From Dioctria linearis (taxonomy: Eukaryota > Arthropoda > Insecta > Diptera > Asilidae), in the NCBI GenBank assembly GCA_963930735.1, contig OZ005742.1:207202787-207266786 (forward strand): a stretch of DNA of 64,000 nucleotides, in the 5' to 3' direction. The notes under the pieces are model-generated. The model made no database searches and had not been told where the DNA came from. It worked only from the letters and a program-made list of their open reading frames with translations. Position 1 is the stretch's first letter. Every line of letters starts with the position of its first letter. Made by a program: the position numbers and the translations under genes. Of the stretch, positions 33,424-44,801 are shown piece by piece.

Positions 33424-33434
33424 GCGGGGGAGAA
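33424..33434 (+). promoter_or_regulatory. Polypurine tract of element H
   Basis: GCGGGGGAGAA directly precedes the TG start of the 3' LTR. Confidence 0.75.
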
Positions 33435-33891
33435 TGTTGAACTCTAATGAACTTTACATTGGTTATGGAATTTTGTTTGTTATTTCTTAATACAATTTCA
33501 TTGAACCCTAACAAGCTCTACATAAACAAAATTCCATATCCAAATTATTTCGCAATACAATTTAAATTTTTATTCATAGCAAATAATATAGGTCAAATTT
33601 TATTGTAAATTTAATGCGAGCGTAAGCTATATTATACTCAAGTTGCTTTAATGTTAACGTAAGTCATTGCAGGAAAAAGAATTTTATGCAAGCGAATGCA
33701 AGCGAATCAATATTGTTTTTTCTAAAGGCAATAGCATTGAATGAAAGATTTTGTATATATAAACGGAAGAAATATCAATAAAATTATTAGTATTGTTCTA
33801 CAAGTTAAGAACGACTTTTAATTATACTCAAGTGAATCTGCTACGGCATTTATAATTTCAAGCGCTGTGCATAGGTTTTGTACCGTTGCAC
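33435..33891 (+). repeat. 3' LTR of element H (end inferred)
   Basis: Begins TGTTGAACTC. Contains AATAAA-type signals (near 33776) and probably ends at TACCGTTGCACA near 33891. There is no 5' LTR in the window to confirm the end. Confidence 0.6.
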
Positions 33892-34050
33892 ACTTACTAC
33901 AAGTACAGGTATTTGAACCTGGGCTTACTTCCAACAAAGTACAGGTATTTGAACCTGGACTTCCAATTTACTTACTTGCAAGGTATATCTACCTATTGCA
34001 GTGATCATCAAGGCGGCAAATTAAGTTTATTTGTCGCGGTACAAAAAAAC
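33892..34050 (+). repeat. Short spacer with a direct repeat
   Basis: The phrase AAGTACAGGTATTTGAACCT occurs at about 33901 and 33941, a 40-bp period. The rest is unassigned. Confidence 0.5.
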
Positions 34051-34248
34051 AGAGCATCAAAGAGTTCCAAAGACGAAAACTGAAAAAAAGTAAATTTGGA
34101 AAAAATATCGAGTAATTTCCACAAGCTTCTGCAAATCGAATGCATCAAACGGTTCCTCAGCAGTCATTATAAGTTGTACTTTTACCGCTAAATTGCCTAT
34201 ACCTCGCTCTTTTTAACTTGCGCTGAATACGTACTAAAGTCATTTCTT

Positions 34249-34512
34249 TCAGATCTCGCTTGCCGTTACAGCTGCACATATACCATAACGTTGATCAGTC
34301 ATAGAGGGAGAAGAATGGCGTGAACGTGATATAAAACCAGTGCTTTCGCTACTTGTTATCTTGGCAGAATTGGAATTGTGACATACGGTCATCGCATCAA
34401 TCACTGGAAGGAGATCTGCAAGACAACGTTCTTCGTTGGTGGTGGTGTCTGCAAACTCAGCAAGTGGAAAGTGGAATACACCGATGCTTTTAATATTAGG
34501 CGATAATTCCAT
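34249..34512 (-). other. Conserved 87-residue antisense frame in D leader
   Basis: An open frame starting MELSPNIKSIGVFHFP is present with few changes in the three R copies (34249-34512; 50455-50667; 61383-61616) and is degraded at about 8705-8960. No family is recognised. Conservation can be explained by recent duplication, so coding is unproven. Confidence 0.35.
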
Positions 34513-36289
34513 TCAGCGGATGAGTATTCTATATAGATGACAGAATCATGTCATGGCAGGTGCGTGAGAACTTTTAATGTTTGCAGAACAAATATAACAC
34601 GACAAATTTTTAAGTGATACAAATATTTGTAAAAAGAGAATATTGTGACTAATTATGAGATGAAAAATTTTTGCGTGATACCGATATTTTTTTAAAGAGA
34701 ATATCATGATATTAATTAGGATATAGTTAAGTCAACAAGATTAACTAGAAATTATCGTAATTTTCCTGCAAAAGTGGCTATCCACTGACAAAGCTTAGAG
34801 GAGATTCGACTAGATACGCCGAAGTAAATAAAATAGTTGAGTTTCTATAGTCAGATAACACATATATGTAGACGTTCATCGACGACACTAGCTAAAAGCT
34901 ACAGTCTGTCTCGCGCTACATTGGGTATTGAGCTCCTCACTGTGGGGTGTGTGGCTAGATTCGCAACACTGCCCCCTTCTGAAGACTTAAAGTTCCATCT
35001 GTGTACCTGTAATTAGGAAACATAAAGTCGTATTCTATTCCATAGTAAAATAAAAAAAAATAAAAAAAATCAAGACTTATTCCATCCTAATGGTTTGCGG
35101 GTTCCCAAAGGACTCTGTACATGCTTCTGGCGTACTGTAGCACTAGTGGGTTCTTGCTGATTAGGTTACCTTTTAAAGAGAGGGTTAATAATCCAATTCA
35201 CAAGCTTAACTCTTTACCATTTATTTATTCAAATTGCTATTATTTCTATTCTTACAGCTAGCGGTGACTCGCCCTTACTCTCCTGGGATTTACAAAGGCT
35301 GGCGACAGCTCTGTGTTACCAGTGGGCATTCACCAAATCAATGTAATGACTTCTTGAATTCATTAATAGCCACCCATATAATCGTTGTTCAAGTTGGTAT
35401 AACATGTTGCGCAAAAGTGTGTGTTGGTTATTTCATTTAACGAGATTAGTAATAGTCACCGGTTCACTGGCCATTCCTACATTGAGCCAATAGCGAAGGC
35501 GTGCGTTTTCTTCAAGGAAAGATAGACCACATCATCGAGTCTCCGAGAGGAGAGCAAAGAGGGATTCTTAGTTAAACCTATCATCGCTTAGCCGCACCGT
35601 TCTTCGAATTTACAAGAGATTTCGAAGAATTTCGATTAATAATAAAAATAATTACCTCCAATGCTAAAAAAAAAAGAACTTAATGCTAGAACTATTGCTA
35701 TGGGGTAACTCGCCTGATCCAACGTTGTGCTATGCTGAGATTACTTTCGAAACACCATAGTTCTAGTCACATGCACATATTTGATAAGCTTACGTTTTTT
35801 TTCTATGCATACGGACAATTATCACATTGCATTTACTCCTAAGACAAGTATAGGACAGCACATGATTGCATCGACGGCTCAGAGTAGGTGCAAACTCCCC
35901 TGCCGTATCTTTTTTTTCATTTTTTTTTATTTTCATCCTTTTTCATTTCTCTAAATTTTTTTTTGTGACATCTTTTGCGCTATTCACGGTATCTTCGAAA
36001 AGGTGCGCTCCCATTAGCTACAAACAGAGACCTTTCGCCCAAATGCAGTAACATTCTACTGTTCCTATCGATATTGCCTATGAATTTGTAGTTCATCCAG
36101 CCATTCGAGTATTCCAGCGTCTATTAATCGGTTTCGTTCCTTCCATGTAACCTCGAGAGTGTTGGCTCCCACTGTCCACATACCAGATCCTTCGTGTATG
36201 GTGGTCTTTGGCTATGATTTGGTCGACTTGGCCTCAGACTTGCGATGTCTTCTTACCAATCGATCTAGCCGCGTCAGATTATTTGCAAT

Positions 36290-36422
36290 CATGTCTTCGA
36301 CGCATCTTCAAGAAGATATCTCGTCCATGATAATTTTGAAGTCATGTCTTCGACGCATCCTCAGAAGTGTAGGCTTCCGCTAGCTACGTAGAAGATATGT
36401 CGTCTATGATGATTCTCTTTCA
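36290..36422 (+). repeat. 79-bp tandem units in unit R (copy 1: one partial, one full)
   Basis: Units beginning CATGTCTTCGACGCATC: a 53-bp short unit at 36290 and a full unit at 36343. The other R copies have one extra full unit. Confidence 0.75.
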
Positions 36423-37149
36423 AAACCTTATCGACTTGGCCTCCGACTTGTGACGTCTTCTAACCATTCGATCGATCAAGCCGCGTCAAATTGAACACAC
36501 ATATGCGTTATTGATCGTAGAAAAACGGACGCTCTTTAGATCCAGTTGGAGCTTAGGTAATGAGCAGATTCTTTGCATTCTTGCATTCATCTTTCTACGA
36601 TCAGCAGCGCACTATTTCAGTCTCTGGGGAAACTGTTCGTCTATTAGCAAAAAAACCAATTCTGCGGAGAACAATGTGACTTCCTTTTGTGTTGCTCAAG
36701 CATAAAACAGGCTGCTTTATTTATATGTATTAGTTTTAGTACATGTGATCCGATGTTGAGATGTTTCTCGGATAATCAGTTGAAAATTCTGGATCGACAA
36801 GACACTCATCGGCAAATTCTCTTTATTGCGCGGCGGTCTGGTGTTGTTGCATGAATTCATTTGAACCGAATCCTGCTCGAGATGATTGCTGGGGGACATC
36901 AATTGGTTTAACTATACCTTGTAAATTTCGACCTAATCCTTTCCCGCATTCAAACCCGTATTTCGTTAAAAGATTCAAAGCCGTCTCTTTTGAATACTTA
37001 ATCTAAGGCACGACAGAATGATTTGGATTATTTATTTCTGATCTTACACGAAAGGTGTTCTTAGCCTGATTTTCTTCGCACCTAAATTTAGAAAGTCTGT
37101 CTACATGAAGTACCCTTCTTACTCTGCCTCCCGGAAACTCAACTCTGTA

Positions 37150-37870
37150 CTAAACGTCATTTAAACGCGTGAATATAGTTCCGGGTCCTTCCCAGTTTCG
37201 TTGCAGTTTGAGGCTCTTATCTTTACCACGCTTTCGATTATATATCCATACGCTTTCTCCTTCTGAAAATCTAAGGGGATGTGCTCTGAGGTCATACTGA
37301 GTTCTCATGTGATATGACGACCGTGCCAGATTCTTTCGTGTCAAAGAATGAATTTTGTCGAGAGTTTGAATTAGCTGTTCGGTATTGTCTGCTGGGTTTC
37401 TCTCTATGCTACTGAGTGTCGGGCCCTAAGAGATGTCAGGTGGGAGTCTTAGCTCCCTGCCGAAAGTGAGTAACGCAGGCGTAAACCTAGTGCTTTCGTG
37501 TACGGATGAGCGATACGTTAATAAGGCTAAGGGAAGATATTGGTCCCAATTCGTTTGATTACTACTCACAAACTTGGACAAGTATTCGAATAATGTGCGA
37601 TTGAATCGCTCAACCATTCCATTTGATTAAGGATGTAAAGCAGTTGTTCTAATTTTTTCAACACCGAAACGTTGTAACACCTGTTGTAGCACTTCTGCCT
37701 CGAAGTTCCTGCCCTGATCGAAATGAAGCTGGAAAGGCATTCCAAATCTGGAGAACACGCTTTCTATCAGGCCATTTGCGATGGTCTCCGTCTTCTGGTC
37801 TGGTGTTGCGAAAACTTCTGGCCATTTGTTACATAGCGAATCCATTCCCAACTGAAAAATAGTGACGTCC
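37150..37870 (-). pseudogene. Gypsy E integrase (partial)
   Basis: The minus strand shows KWPEVFATPDQ, then HFDQGRNFEAEVL (second catalytic Asp in a degenerate context), a stop, NGMVERFNRTL (third catalytic Glu), YRSSVHESTRFTPALLTFGRELRLP, and a C-terminal segment with EGESVWIYN and a GPGTIFTRL block of GPY/F type. The first catalytic Asp lies upstream of the break. Stops near 37626 and 37430 interrupt it. Confidence 0.8.
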
Positions 37871-39586
37871 TAGAAAATAAATAAAAATATGGTTTGCGAA
37901 GATACAACTATAATAACTAGTGTCAATTATCTTTATGCGTGCCGTCTTCTTTGTATGTGTTGCGTCCTGTGCATGAGTGTCGTCATGTCCCTCAGCATCC
38001 TATAAGAATAATTCTGCAAAGGAATTTGATTTCTCAGATCAGACTGCAAGGAGGCTAGTAATTACCTGTGTCATAGCTGGGGCTTTGCTGCTTCTATTGG
38101 GTTACTATCCGACACGTCACCTGCAATTTGAGAACTTATAAAATGGGCTAACAAATTACATCAATACTCACCGAATGGAACTATTGTGAGCTATTTTATT
38201 TTATTTTAAACATACTGGATACCTCCTGCAATTGAAGAAGGTATAAAATGGCCCAACAAATGACATCAACACTCACCGAATGGATTTATTGTGAGCTATT
38301 TTATTTTATTTTAAACATACTGGATACCTCCTGGAATTCCGAGCTTCGCCACCCGTTTCCTAGAAATAGATTTAAATGTTAGATTAGATAGACAAGTAGA
38401 AAATGAGTTTGTAAATAGATGAGATAGATATAGATATTATTACACATATAATTAATAAATTAGACGGATTAATGAAGTACCTTTGTCAAGATGATGTACG
38501 GCGAGCAGTGAACTGTGCAAAGGGCAACCATCATTCTAAAGAGAAAAGTCTATTCAATAAGAAAATACCGTACTTATCGCGAATCGATGAAAATGTAAAA
38601 CTGAAATCAGATACAATATCTTACCTCCTCGGTTCAATCTCCTCTCGTAAACGGAACCTATAACATAAAATGGAAGAAAGAAATTAGAGATGTCATATCA
38701 TATCCACACTTACCTGTAACGTCAGCTTTATACTTGAGTTGTTCGTAGCCCAAAGCGTATCTCCCCAACAGGTTAATTAGCAAACAAAACTTAAAATGAC
38801 ATAAACATTGGCCCGTCAAAAGAAGAAAACGTTAAAGGCGAAATCTTAAAACTTCACGGAAAAGTAATAATCATTCGAAAGTTAAATTTCAAACTCAGAG
38901 CAATTGCCGCCATATGTTTCACCAATTAAAAAAACTCGCTATATATAAAATTCGGGGAACATGGATCGGAAGCTGCAATAATGGGCGATTCGAGAGGGGA
39001 AGGCTTTGGTAGGTGAAGCGAAAGAGCTAAATTCAAGTCGAGAGATCTGTGAGGCAAGTGTGCCAACAAAAAAAAAGGTGTATGAACAAAGAAAAAAATA
39101 TTGAGTGGAAAATAAAGTAGTCAGTGCGGCTAAGGAAAAATATGCAGAAAGGGGAAAATTAAGTTTTTGGATTGTGGAGCAGTAAATTAAATAGAAAAGA
39201 AAAACAAACAAGGAAATAAAAAAGAAAATTCACGGAGGATTTGGATTAAGGAGGAGTGAATAACAGCGCATGAAACCCTCCTCAGGAAGTCTAGTTAATT
39301 ACGGTGTTTTCTTTTATATTGTTATTTTCTTTTGGTTACAAAGAGGCTCTAATAAGCACTTGATTTTTGTCTTGATTCTACAAATTTTTAATAAGTGTGG
39401 GATTTCGGTTGTTGTGCATGCCAAATCAGGTCAGAGAGGTCAGCCATTTGCACGTTTCATTGCCTGGCCAGGTTAACAACAAATTTATTTGATATTTAAT
39501 AAAATAAGTGTGGCAATCAATCTGATTTTGCATATCTTTTCTTTTGCGAATCTGTTTCCCAATTTTCCATTTCGAGTTCATGGACT
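37871..39586. other. Unassigned region
   Basis: About 1.7 kb of AT-rich sequence between the E and C remnants. It holds a 105-bp tandem duplication (38121-38330) and T/A-rich low-complexity stretches. Short open frames (for example 38472-38663) have no recognisable family. I see no convincing gene. Confidence 0.45.
38121..38340 (+). repeat. 105-bp tandem duplication
   Basis: Two copies start CTGCAATTTG (38121) and CTGCAATTGA (38226), both ending in AAACATACTGGATACCTCC. A third copy starts but stops after a few bases (CTGGAATTC). Confidence 0.85.
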
Positions 39587-39973
39587 CTAAAACCACGTGG
39601 CGCCTACAGGTGTTTCAGGCCCCCCCTTCTCCATCTCTAGCCGGGGTAAAGATTGCGCGCAAAATTTGCTCGTAACACATTTTGTAAAGTAGTCAATCAC
39701 AACTATGGCACTATTACTATTACCTCTTTCACTCTTTGGTAGTGGACCTAGTACATCGATTGCTACTCTTTCGAAAGAAGCTCCTACAATATAAACTTGA
39801 ACCATTCCCCGCGTTTTTCTGGTAGGACCTCTTTTTGAATGATAGAGGATATACTTAGCACACCATATTACCACATCCTTTTGCAATGTAGGCCAAAACC
39901 AGCGCTCTTTAATCTTTTCGGAGGTCTTTCGAATGCCAAAGTGACCACCTTCAGTCTTATTGTGATGGTCCAA
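39587..39973 (-). pseudogene. Gypsy C integrase, truncated
   Basis: Begins with a finger remnant (HFGIRKT..WFWP, with CAKYILYHSKRG where a Cys pair is expected; one Cys is replaced). VAIDVLGPLP carries the first catalytic Asp, and VVIDYFTKCV follows. The frame then leaves integrase: the second Asp and the Glu are missing. Confidence 0.75.
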
Positions 39974-40316
39974 GAGGACTTGGTGAGTATGGCTTGCTGG
40001 TGCTACTTACAGGAGTAGGTCCTGCTCCCTGTATTGGGTGAGGTACAAGACGCTCTCTATCACCCGCAATGCCTCCCATCGAGCCCAGAAAGTTTTAAAT
40101 GAGGACTTTCACCAATTATTTCTTCTCTTGTGGGTCGTTCGCCTTTCTCTATCCATGTCTTAACTACTTTTAGAATAGGATCTTGATTCTGTTCATTGGC
40201 CAAGTCAAAGGCAGCTTCCACAGATTTCAAGTTTACCTTGTGCTCCTGCTCTCGTTGTTCCTTCTGTTCGCAGTGTGCACATTCCTAGCATGGACGTCTA
40301 GAGAGGGCATCTGCGT

Positions 40317-40640
40317 TCAAATGTTTCCGACCAGCTCGATGACGAAATTGTACTGTTGAAGTCTCTCCAACCATCTTGCTAGTTGACCATCAGGCTCTTT
40401 GAAGTTAAGCAGCCAACGAAGAGAAGCATGGTCAGTCCAAATTCGAAACGATTGAGCAAAAATATAATGATGGAAATGGCTTGTAGCCCGTATTACAGCT
40501 AGGAACTTTCTTCGGGTGACGCAATAATTTCTCTCGGTCCTACTTAATGTTTTGCTGTAGTATTCAAGCACTCTCTCATCTTCATCTTGGACTTGGCTAA
40601 GTACAGATCCTAGTCCAGTCTGACTAGCATCCGTGTCCAA
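40317..40640 (-). pseudogene. Gypsy C RNase H (right)
   Basis: DTDASQTGLGSVL and the RNYCVTRRKFLAVI and WTDHASLRWLLNF blocks match RNase H of gypsy elements. A stop follows IELVGNI, the same place as in the left copy. A frame change near 40640 separates it from RT. Confidence 0.8.
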
Positions 40641-41757
40641 TATAAATAAAGGCTAAAATAGGAGATGAAATTAGTCTCAATTTCAGTTCACCAAAGGACT
40701 CCTGTTGCTGTTCTTGCCACTGAAATTTTCGCTTGTCTTCTGTTAGCTCTGACAAAGGTTTAGCAATAGTTGAAAAATTGCAGACAAACCTCCTGTAGTA
40801 GGATGCAAGGCCAAGGAAACTTCGCACTTCCTTCTTCGTTTTTGGAATTAGCCACGTCCGTATGGTTTCTGCCTTCTCTGGGTCAGTTCGTAGTCCTAGG
40901 GCGGATACTACATGGCCCAGGTACTTCACTTCCTGACGAAGGAGACTGCATTTTTTCGGACTCAGTTTGAGATTAGCAGATCGCAGACATTGGAATACCT
41001 TTTGCAGATTGGCGAGGTGATGTTCAAAACTACGTCCGTGAACAATGAGGTCGTCAAGATACACTAATGCCGTATCGGCTCCTAGATTGCGGAATATACC
41101 ATCTATCAAACGCTCGAAAGTGGCAGGAGCATTACATAAGCCGAATGGCATTACGTTGAATTCGAATAATCCTCCACCCGTTGCGAAAGCGGTCTTTTCT
41201 CGATTGTCCTCACTCATTTCAACTTGCCAGTATCCACTTTGCAAGTCAAGCGTGGAAAACCATGTCGAGCCAGCGAATGAGGTTAGCGTATCGTCCATTC
41301 GCGGAAGCGGATAAGAATCCTTTTTCGTAACATCGCTAAGCCGCCTATAGTCCACGCAAAATCGAGTAAAGCCGTCTACTACTGGAGATGCCCAGGGACT
41401 GGTAGAAGGCCTTATAATTTCTTTGGCTTCCATTTCTTGAATTAACTGGTCTACTTTTGATCTTTTCGCAAAAGGAACTCTTCGGGGTGGTAACCTAAAG
41501 GGAGTTGCATCACCGACATTAATCTTATGTTTCGCGATATTTGTTCGTTCGGTATCACTGGGACCTGTAGAGAAAATATCCCGATATTCCTCTAATAGGG
41601 CCGTTAGCTTTAGCTTTTCTGTGCTAGATAGGCTTTCTTGCACTCCGCTGAGGACGACTTCAAGAGCATCAGGTATAGTATCACCTGCCAAAATGGTTGA
41701 AGTGGCAATGAAAGCAGGTTCGAGCTGTCCAACACAAGTACCGCGAGGAACAAACAC
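40624..41757 (-). CDS. Gypsy C reverse transcriptase (right, palm intact)
   Basis: An open frame of about 377 residues. It shows FCVDYRRLS, WFSTLDLQSGYWQ (motif A Asp), PFGLCNAPATFERL (motif B), LVYLDDLIVHG (motif C, both Asp present) and the thumb LGLASYYRRFV. The N-terminal part includes LPPRRVPFAKR and EIIRPSTSPWASPVV. The left copy lost exactly the palm that is kept here. The start at 41757 is not a natural start: the frame was once part of a longer gag-pol. Confidence 0.85.
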   Translation of the reverse strand: MFVPRGTCVGQLEPAFIATSTILAGDTIPDALEVVLSGVQESLSSTEKLKLTALLEEYRDIFSTGPSDTERTNIAKHKINVGDATPFRLPPRRVPFAKRSKVDQLIQEMEAKEIIRPSTSPWASPVVDGFTRFCVDYRRLSDVTKKDSYPLPRMDDTLTSFAGSTWFSTLDLQSGYWQVEMSEDNREKTAFATGGGLFEFNVMPFGLCNAPATFERLIDGIFRNLGADTALVYLDDLIVHGRSFEHHLANLQKVFQCLRSANLKLSPKKCSLLRQEVKYLGHVVSALGLRTDPEKAETIRTWLIPKTKKEVRSFLGLASYYRRFVCNFSTIAKPLSELTEDKRKFQWQEQQQESFGELKLRLISSPILAFIYIGHGC

Positions 41758-41875
41758 CTAACTGTTTGATAAATTGGCCAATCGTATCGGAATAAGCTGA
41801 AATTTTGTTTCAACTAAAATGCGAGGTGCATTCTGTCCACGCCATCAGTAGGACACGAAGGAAAGGCAGCTGTGG

Positions 41876-43018
41876 CTAGCCCTTGCAATTCGAGTTAGCG
41901 AAATTTTCCCCTGCACATTGTGTCCTACCAGAAAATTGAACCTGACTCGAGTATGAATCCTCGCCAAAGCGCTGTTCTAGTAACGCGGCTAGCTCTGCAT
42001 ATTGAATCCGATATCCTCGAGGAAGAATACTCAGAACTGAAACTGCATTACCACGCAATTGTGTTGCCATGGCATCAGCTTTCTCTTGCTCTGTCCATCC
42101 ATTCTGGTGAGCGACTATCTCAAATTGCACACGATAGTCAGACCAAGATACTGATCCATCAAATGGAGCTAGATTACAGACGCTGGTAGATGTGGAAAAC
42201 GAAGGAGGTTTCACGGCAGATTGTGGAGGAAGATTAAAGTTAGATTGTCGAATCAAGTTAGTACTCTGCGTTGGAACGGAAGTGTAGTAGGGGTGCTGCA
42301 TTGAATTAGAGTTAGGCGGCTGTACTAACTTCGAATTATTTTGCCGAATGAAATTGTAGCCATACTGTTGAACTACACCCTAGCTAGGTTGCTGTAGCAA
42401 ATTGAAACTAGGTTGTTGAATCAGATTCGAGCTAGGCTGCTGGATCAAATTGGAGCTAGGCTCAACAGAACTATAAACAGAACTAACAGGTCCCATTGGT
42501 AGAAGTTCAGGGTGCTGGTAATAGTTTAAGCATGGATTTTGATTCAAACTTGGGTAATTACTCCAGGTAGTCCTTGGTTGTGAAGGCTGATTGAATGATT
42601 GACTTATAAGAGTAGAGCATGATTCAGGCAATGTTTTCAGAGAAGTGGCAACAGACTTTGAAAAGGAAGTTGATATATGTATTGCTACATTTGTCTGTAC
42701 TGGTAATGAGACATATACGGAACTCCCCGATGGCGTCGTGGTCGTAGTGGTACTGGTAGCGGACGAAGTATATGCTAGGGGAGAATATTCATCAAAAACA
42801 CGATTAACGAAGGCCGTAACATTTAACGTTTTATCTAAATCCTCAACCCTTTTATACAAATTCGTTACTTGCTCTAGGATTCCTGACACCAAAGCGGCTA
42901 TAGAGTTAGCTTGTTCGAACTTTAGCTCTTCTTTTATTACCCGACAACGCCTTTTACCATAGACATTGCCATTGCCTTCATTTGCTCTTTCAACTCTTCT
43001 AGTTGTTCCGAGTCCATT
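41876..43018 (-). pseudogene. Gypsy C gag (right, broken)
   Basis: Starts at about 43018 with the same MDSEQLEEL-type sequence as the left copy, shifts frame near 42930, runs to 42380 through the Ser/Thr/Gln/Pro-rich region, and resumes at 42301-41876 with the capsid-like part (LAPFDGSVSWSDYRVQFE, YAELAALLEQRFGE). It keeps about 100 bp of the low-complexity part that are missing on the left. It is deleted beyond 41830. Confidence 0.75.
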
Positions 43019-43757
43019 TTATTTTTGTAGACGAATAGAAGAATTTAAAAAGAAGGGAGAAGGAAATATAAATCAAGGAAAAACAAATAATAAAAAAAGT
43101 TCAAATTGTGATCAGTGTCACTCAGCAATTCACTTATACTTAAAAAAAAATCAGAATTCAATTTAAGCTTATTCTAAGATCGAAGTGCAAAAAAAAATCT
43201 TCTAGTTAATTCGATTGAAATTATTCGGCGAGTTCACTTATGACCTCCGGCCAAAACTTTAAAACTTATGAACTTAACCTAAATCAAGGTAGAAAATGCT
43301 TTCGACCTACTAATACGGAAAGAACGTGGTTCCTTCTAAACAAATTATTCAGGTTTGTCTGATTAAATTTTCATTCCAAATATCCACTTTCCGGCTGATG
43401 GAAAATCAAGTGTAAAGTGAAAGTTTTACTTTGCAACAATAAACGAGAGTTCAAGAAATAGTTGTACTGCTATACACAAGAGTGCAAAGTACACATTTTT
43501 ATTGCTGACACGACAGCTGTGCTAAGAGCAACAAAATTCTACGCTTCGCTGTAATATATGGGTAAATTAAACGAAAAGACTTCAAAACTTAGGAGTATAA
43601 GGCTTAAATCTAAAAAAAACGTTTATCCAATTGCATCAAAAATGTAACACAAATAAAAGGAAATTAATATTTTTTTTTTTACTTATTAATTATAACGCAC
43701 AAAAGCAAATACGCCTTTAAGAAAGGGATAAATATCTGCAGGGACATTCTCTAAGAA

Positions 43758-43775
43758 ACCCCATACTTGACACCA
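43758..43775 (-). promoter_or_regulatory. Primer binding site of gypsy C
   Basis: The minus strand reads TGGTGTCAAGTATGGGG two bases after the LTR end GTTACA (43778). It is similar to the primer site of element B. Confidence 0.55.
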
Positions 43776-43989
43776 ATTGTAACGATTTTCCAAGTAGAAA
43801 ATTGCTCCGGCCGAGCGGTAGCGAGGGAGCACTTTACTACACGGCGCGTCGCCGTATCGAATCTTCTATGCTATAAAGCGTTAAACTTCAAAATGACAAC
43901 TATTTGTTTTGGTTATCCACAAGCTGCCGTGAAATATTTAAGTGTGAGCAATTTTGTGAAAAATTTCCTACTAAATAAATAAATAGTAT

Positions 43990-44635
43990 TAATATTATAT
44001 ATTGCAGGATGAATGGTATGAATGTATGTATGTATGTATTGTATTGGGTATAGAGGAAAAATTAATGATTTTTCCGACGGCTTTGATCCACATAAATAGG
44101 AAACAAAACGGTGTAAAGATGATTTGCCTTCAAATGTTGTGTAAGAAATTATAATTAATAGTAATGTTGTTGATATTTTTATAATAATTCAATACTCAGG
44201 GTTTCTTTAATTGCTATTTTAATAGAAAAAGTTGATAGATTGTATTCCTTTTGTTTTTTAATTAAAAAATAACTGATTTAAATCATACATGTTTTCAGGT
44301 ACTTTGATGTCGCTAATTATTATTGCTCTTAAAAGAGTATCCATACATTGGTGCGTCTCCTGATGGCATAGCTAGCTGTGAGTGTTGTGGAAAGATAGTC
44401 TTAGAGATCAATTGTCCATATAATTTAGCAGATAATAATTTTAAAAATTATTTTAAATGACGAGACTGCCGTATTGAATGTAGAAATGGAACTTATTTTT
44501 GGGTACAACAACATTCTTATTATTACCAAGTTTTTATTCTTTTTAATGAATTTTATGTTTTCGTTATTTACATTGTTGTATTTAAGCATTGTGATAACAC
44601 TCGACTGGAACATGTGATTAATAAATTATATGATT
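43990..44635 (+). pseudogene. YqaJ-type exonuclease fragment (right copy)
   Basis: Inverted partner of 15909-16420. After a TTTCAG acceptor-like site (44296) the frame reads toward GASPDGIASCECCGKIVLEINCPYNL, with the same E-x-N change at the catalytic Lys, then a stop. Upstream, a short block ends near a donor-like site at 44146. The shared change shows that the gene was dead before the duplication. Confidence 0.6.
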
Positions 44636-44801
44636 AGAGTGCAAATAAATATATGAACTGGTTAAGTACGATGGGCTCTCATAAATTTCCTTTATAATAA
44701 ATGAAACCTATCACGAATTTTAAAACATACTGAAGTAAAGGGAGTAAAGAAAACACTCAAATCTAATTATATTTTTATTATAATCAAATTAGTGATTATA
44801 C

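Larger units (their letters stand above)
26549..33895 (+). mobile_element. Element H: BEL/Pao retrotransposon with env, 5'-truncated
   Basis: Begins inside the protease region at the junction with gypsy C; gag and the 5' LTR are missing. Pol (PR, RT, RNase H, IN) runs to about 30480, interrupted by one frameshift (near 28795) and one stop (29525). A LINE fragment is inserted at 30487-31530. Env follows at 31663-33405, then a purine tract and a 3' LTR from 33435. An env in a BEL/Pao element is known for the roo-type lineage. The lineage here is not resolved. Confidence 0.85.
34051..36985 (+). repeat. Composite unit R, copy 1 (D leader joined to family E)
   Basis: Near-identical to 50186-53177 and 61150-64000. 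It lacks the D LTR and primer site that start the other two copies. In the plus direction the D leader runs to about 34860 and then joins sequence of family E, which reads on the minus strand: E LTR edge at 34968, purine tract, then about 2 kb of E 3' noncoding sequence. The identical composite joint in three places shows segmental duplication. Confidence 0.8.
34968..37870 (-). mobile_element. Gypsy E, 3' part (minus strand)
   Basis: Reading leftwards: the integrase core and C-terminus (37870-37150), a long noncoding 3' region (about 2.1 kb), a purine tract (AGAAGGGGGCAG, minus, 34980-34969) and an LTR edge TGTTGCGAATC at 34968. Everything upstream of the integrase core is missing. The R copies at 51124 and 61941 keep the same 3' part. 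Confidence 0.75.
39587..43778 (-). mobile_element. Gypsy C, right copy
   Basis: Minus-strand partner of 22707-26548, with the primer site near 43758-43775, leader, gag, RT, RNase H and part of integrase. The protease and the end of gag are deleted near 41760-41830. The integrase core is cut near 39650 and no 3' LTR was found. It has the uninterrupted LTR/primer site where element G is inserted on the left. Confidence 0.85.

Noticed and set aside
36159..36383. Plus-strand frame of 74 residues seen in the three R copies
   Set aside because: It overlaps the 79-bp tandem units and has no family or codon signal; conservation is from recent copying.
39640..39660. A purine tract (GAGAAGGGGGG, minus) followed by a 3' LTR of gypsy C
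   Set aside because: The sequence after it does not begin with TGT and does not match the known LTR end of C; the frame there is simply truncated integrase followed by unassigned DNA.
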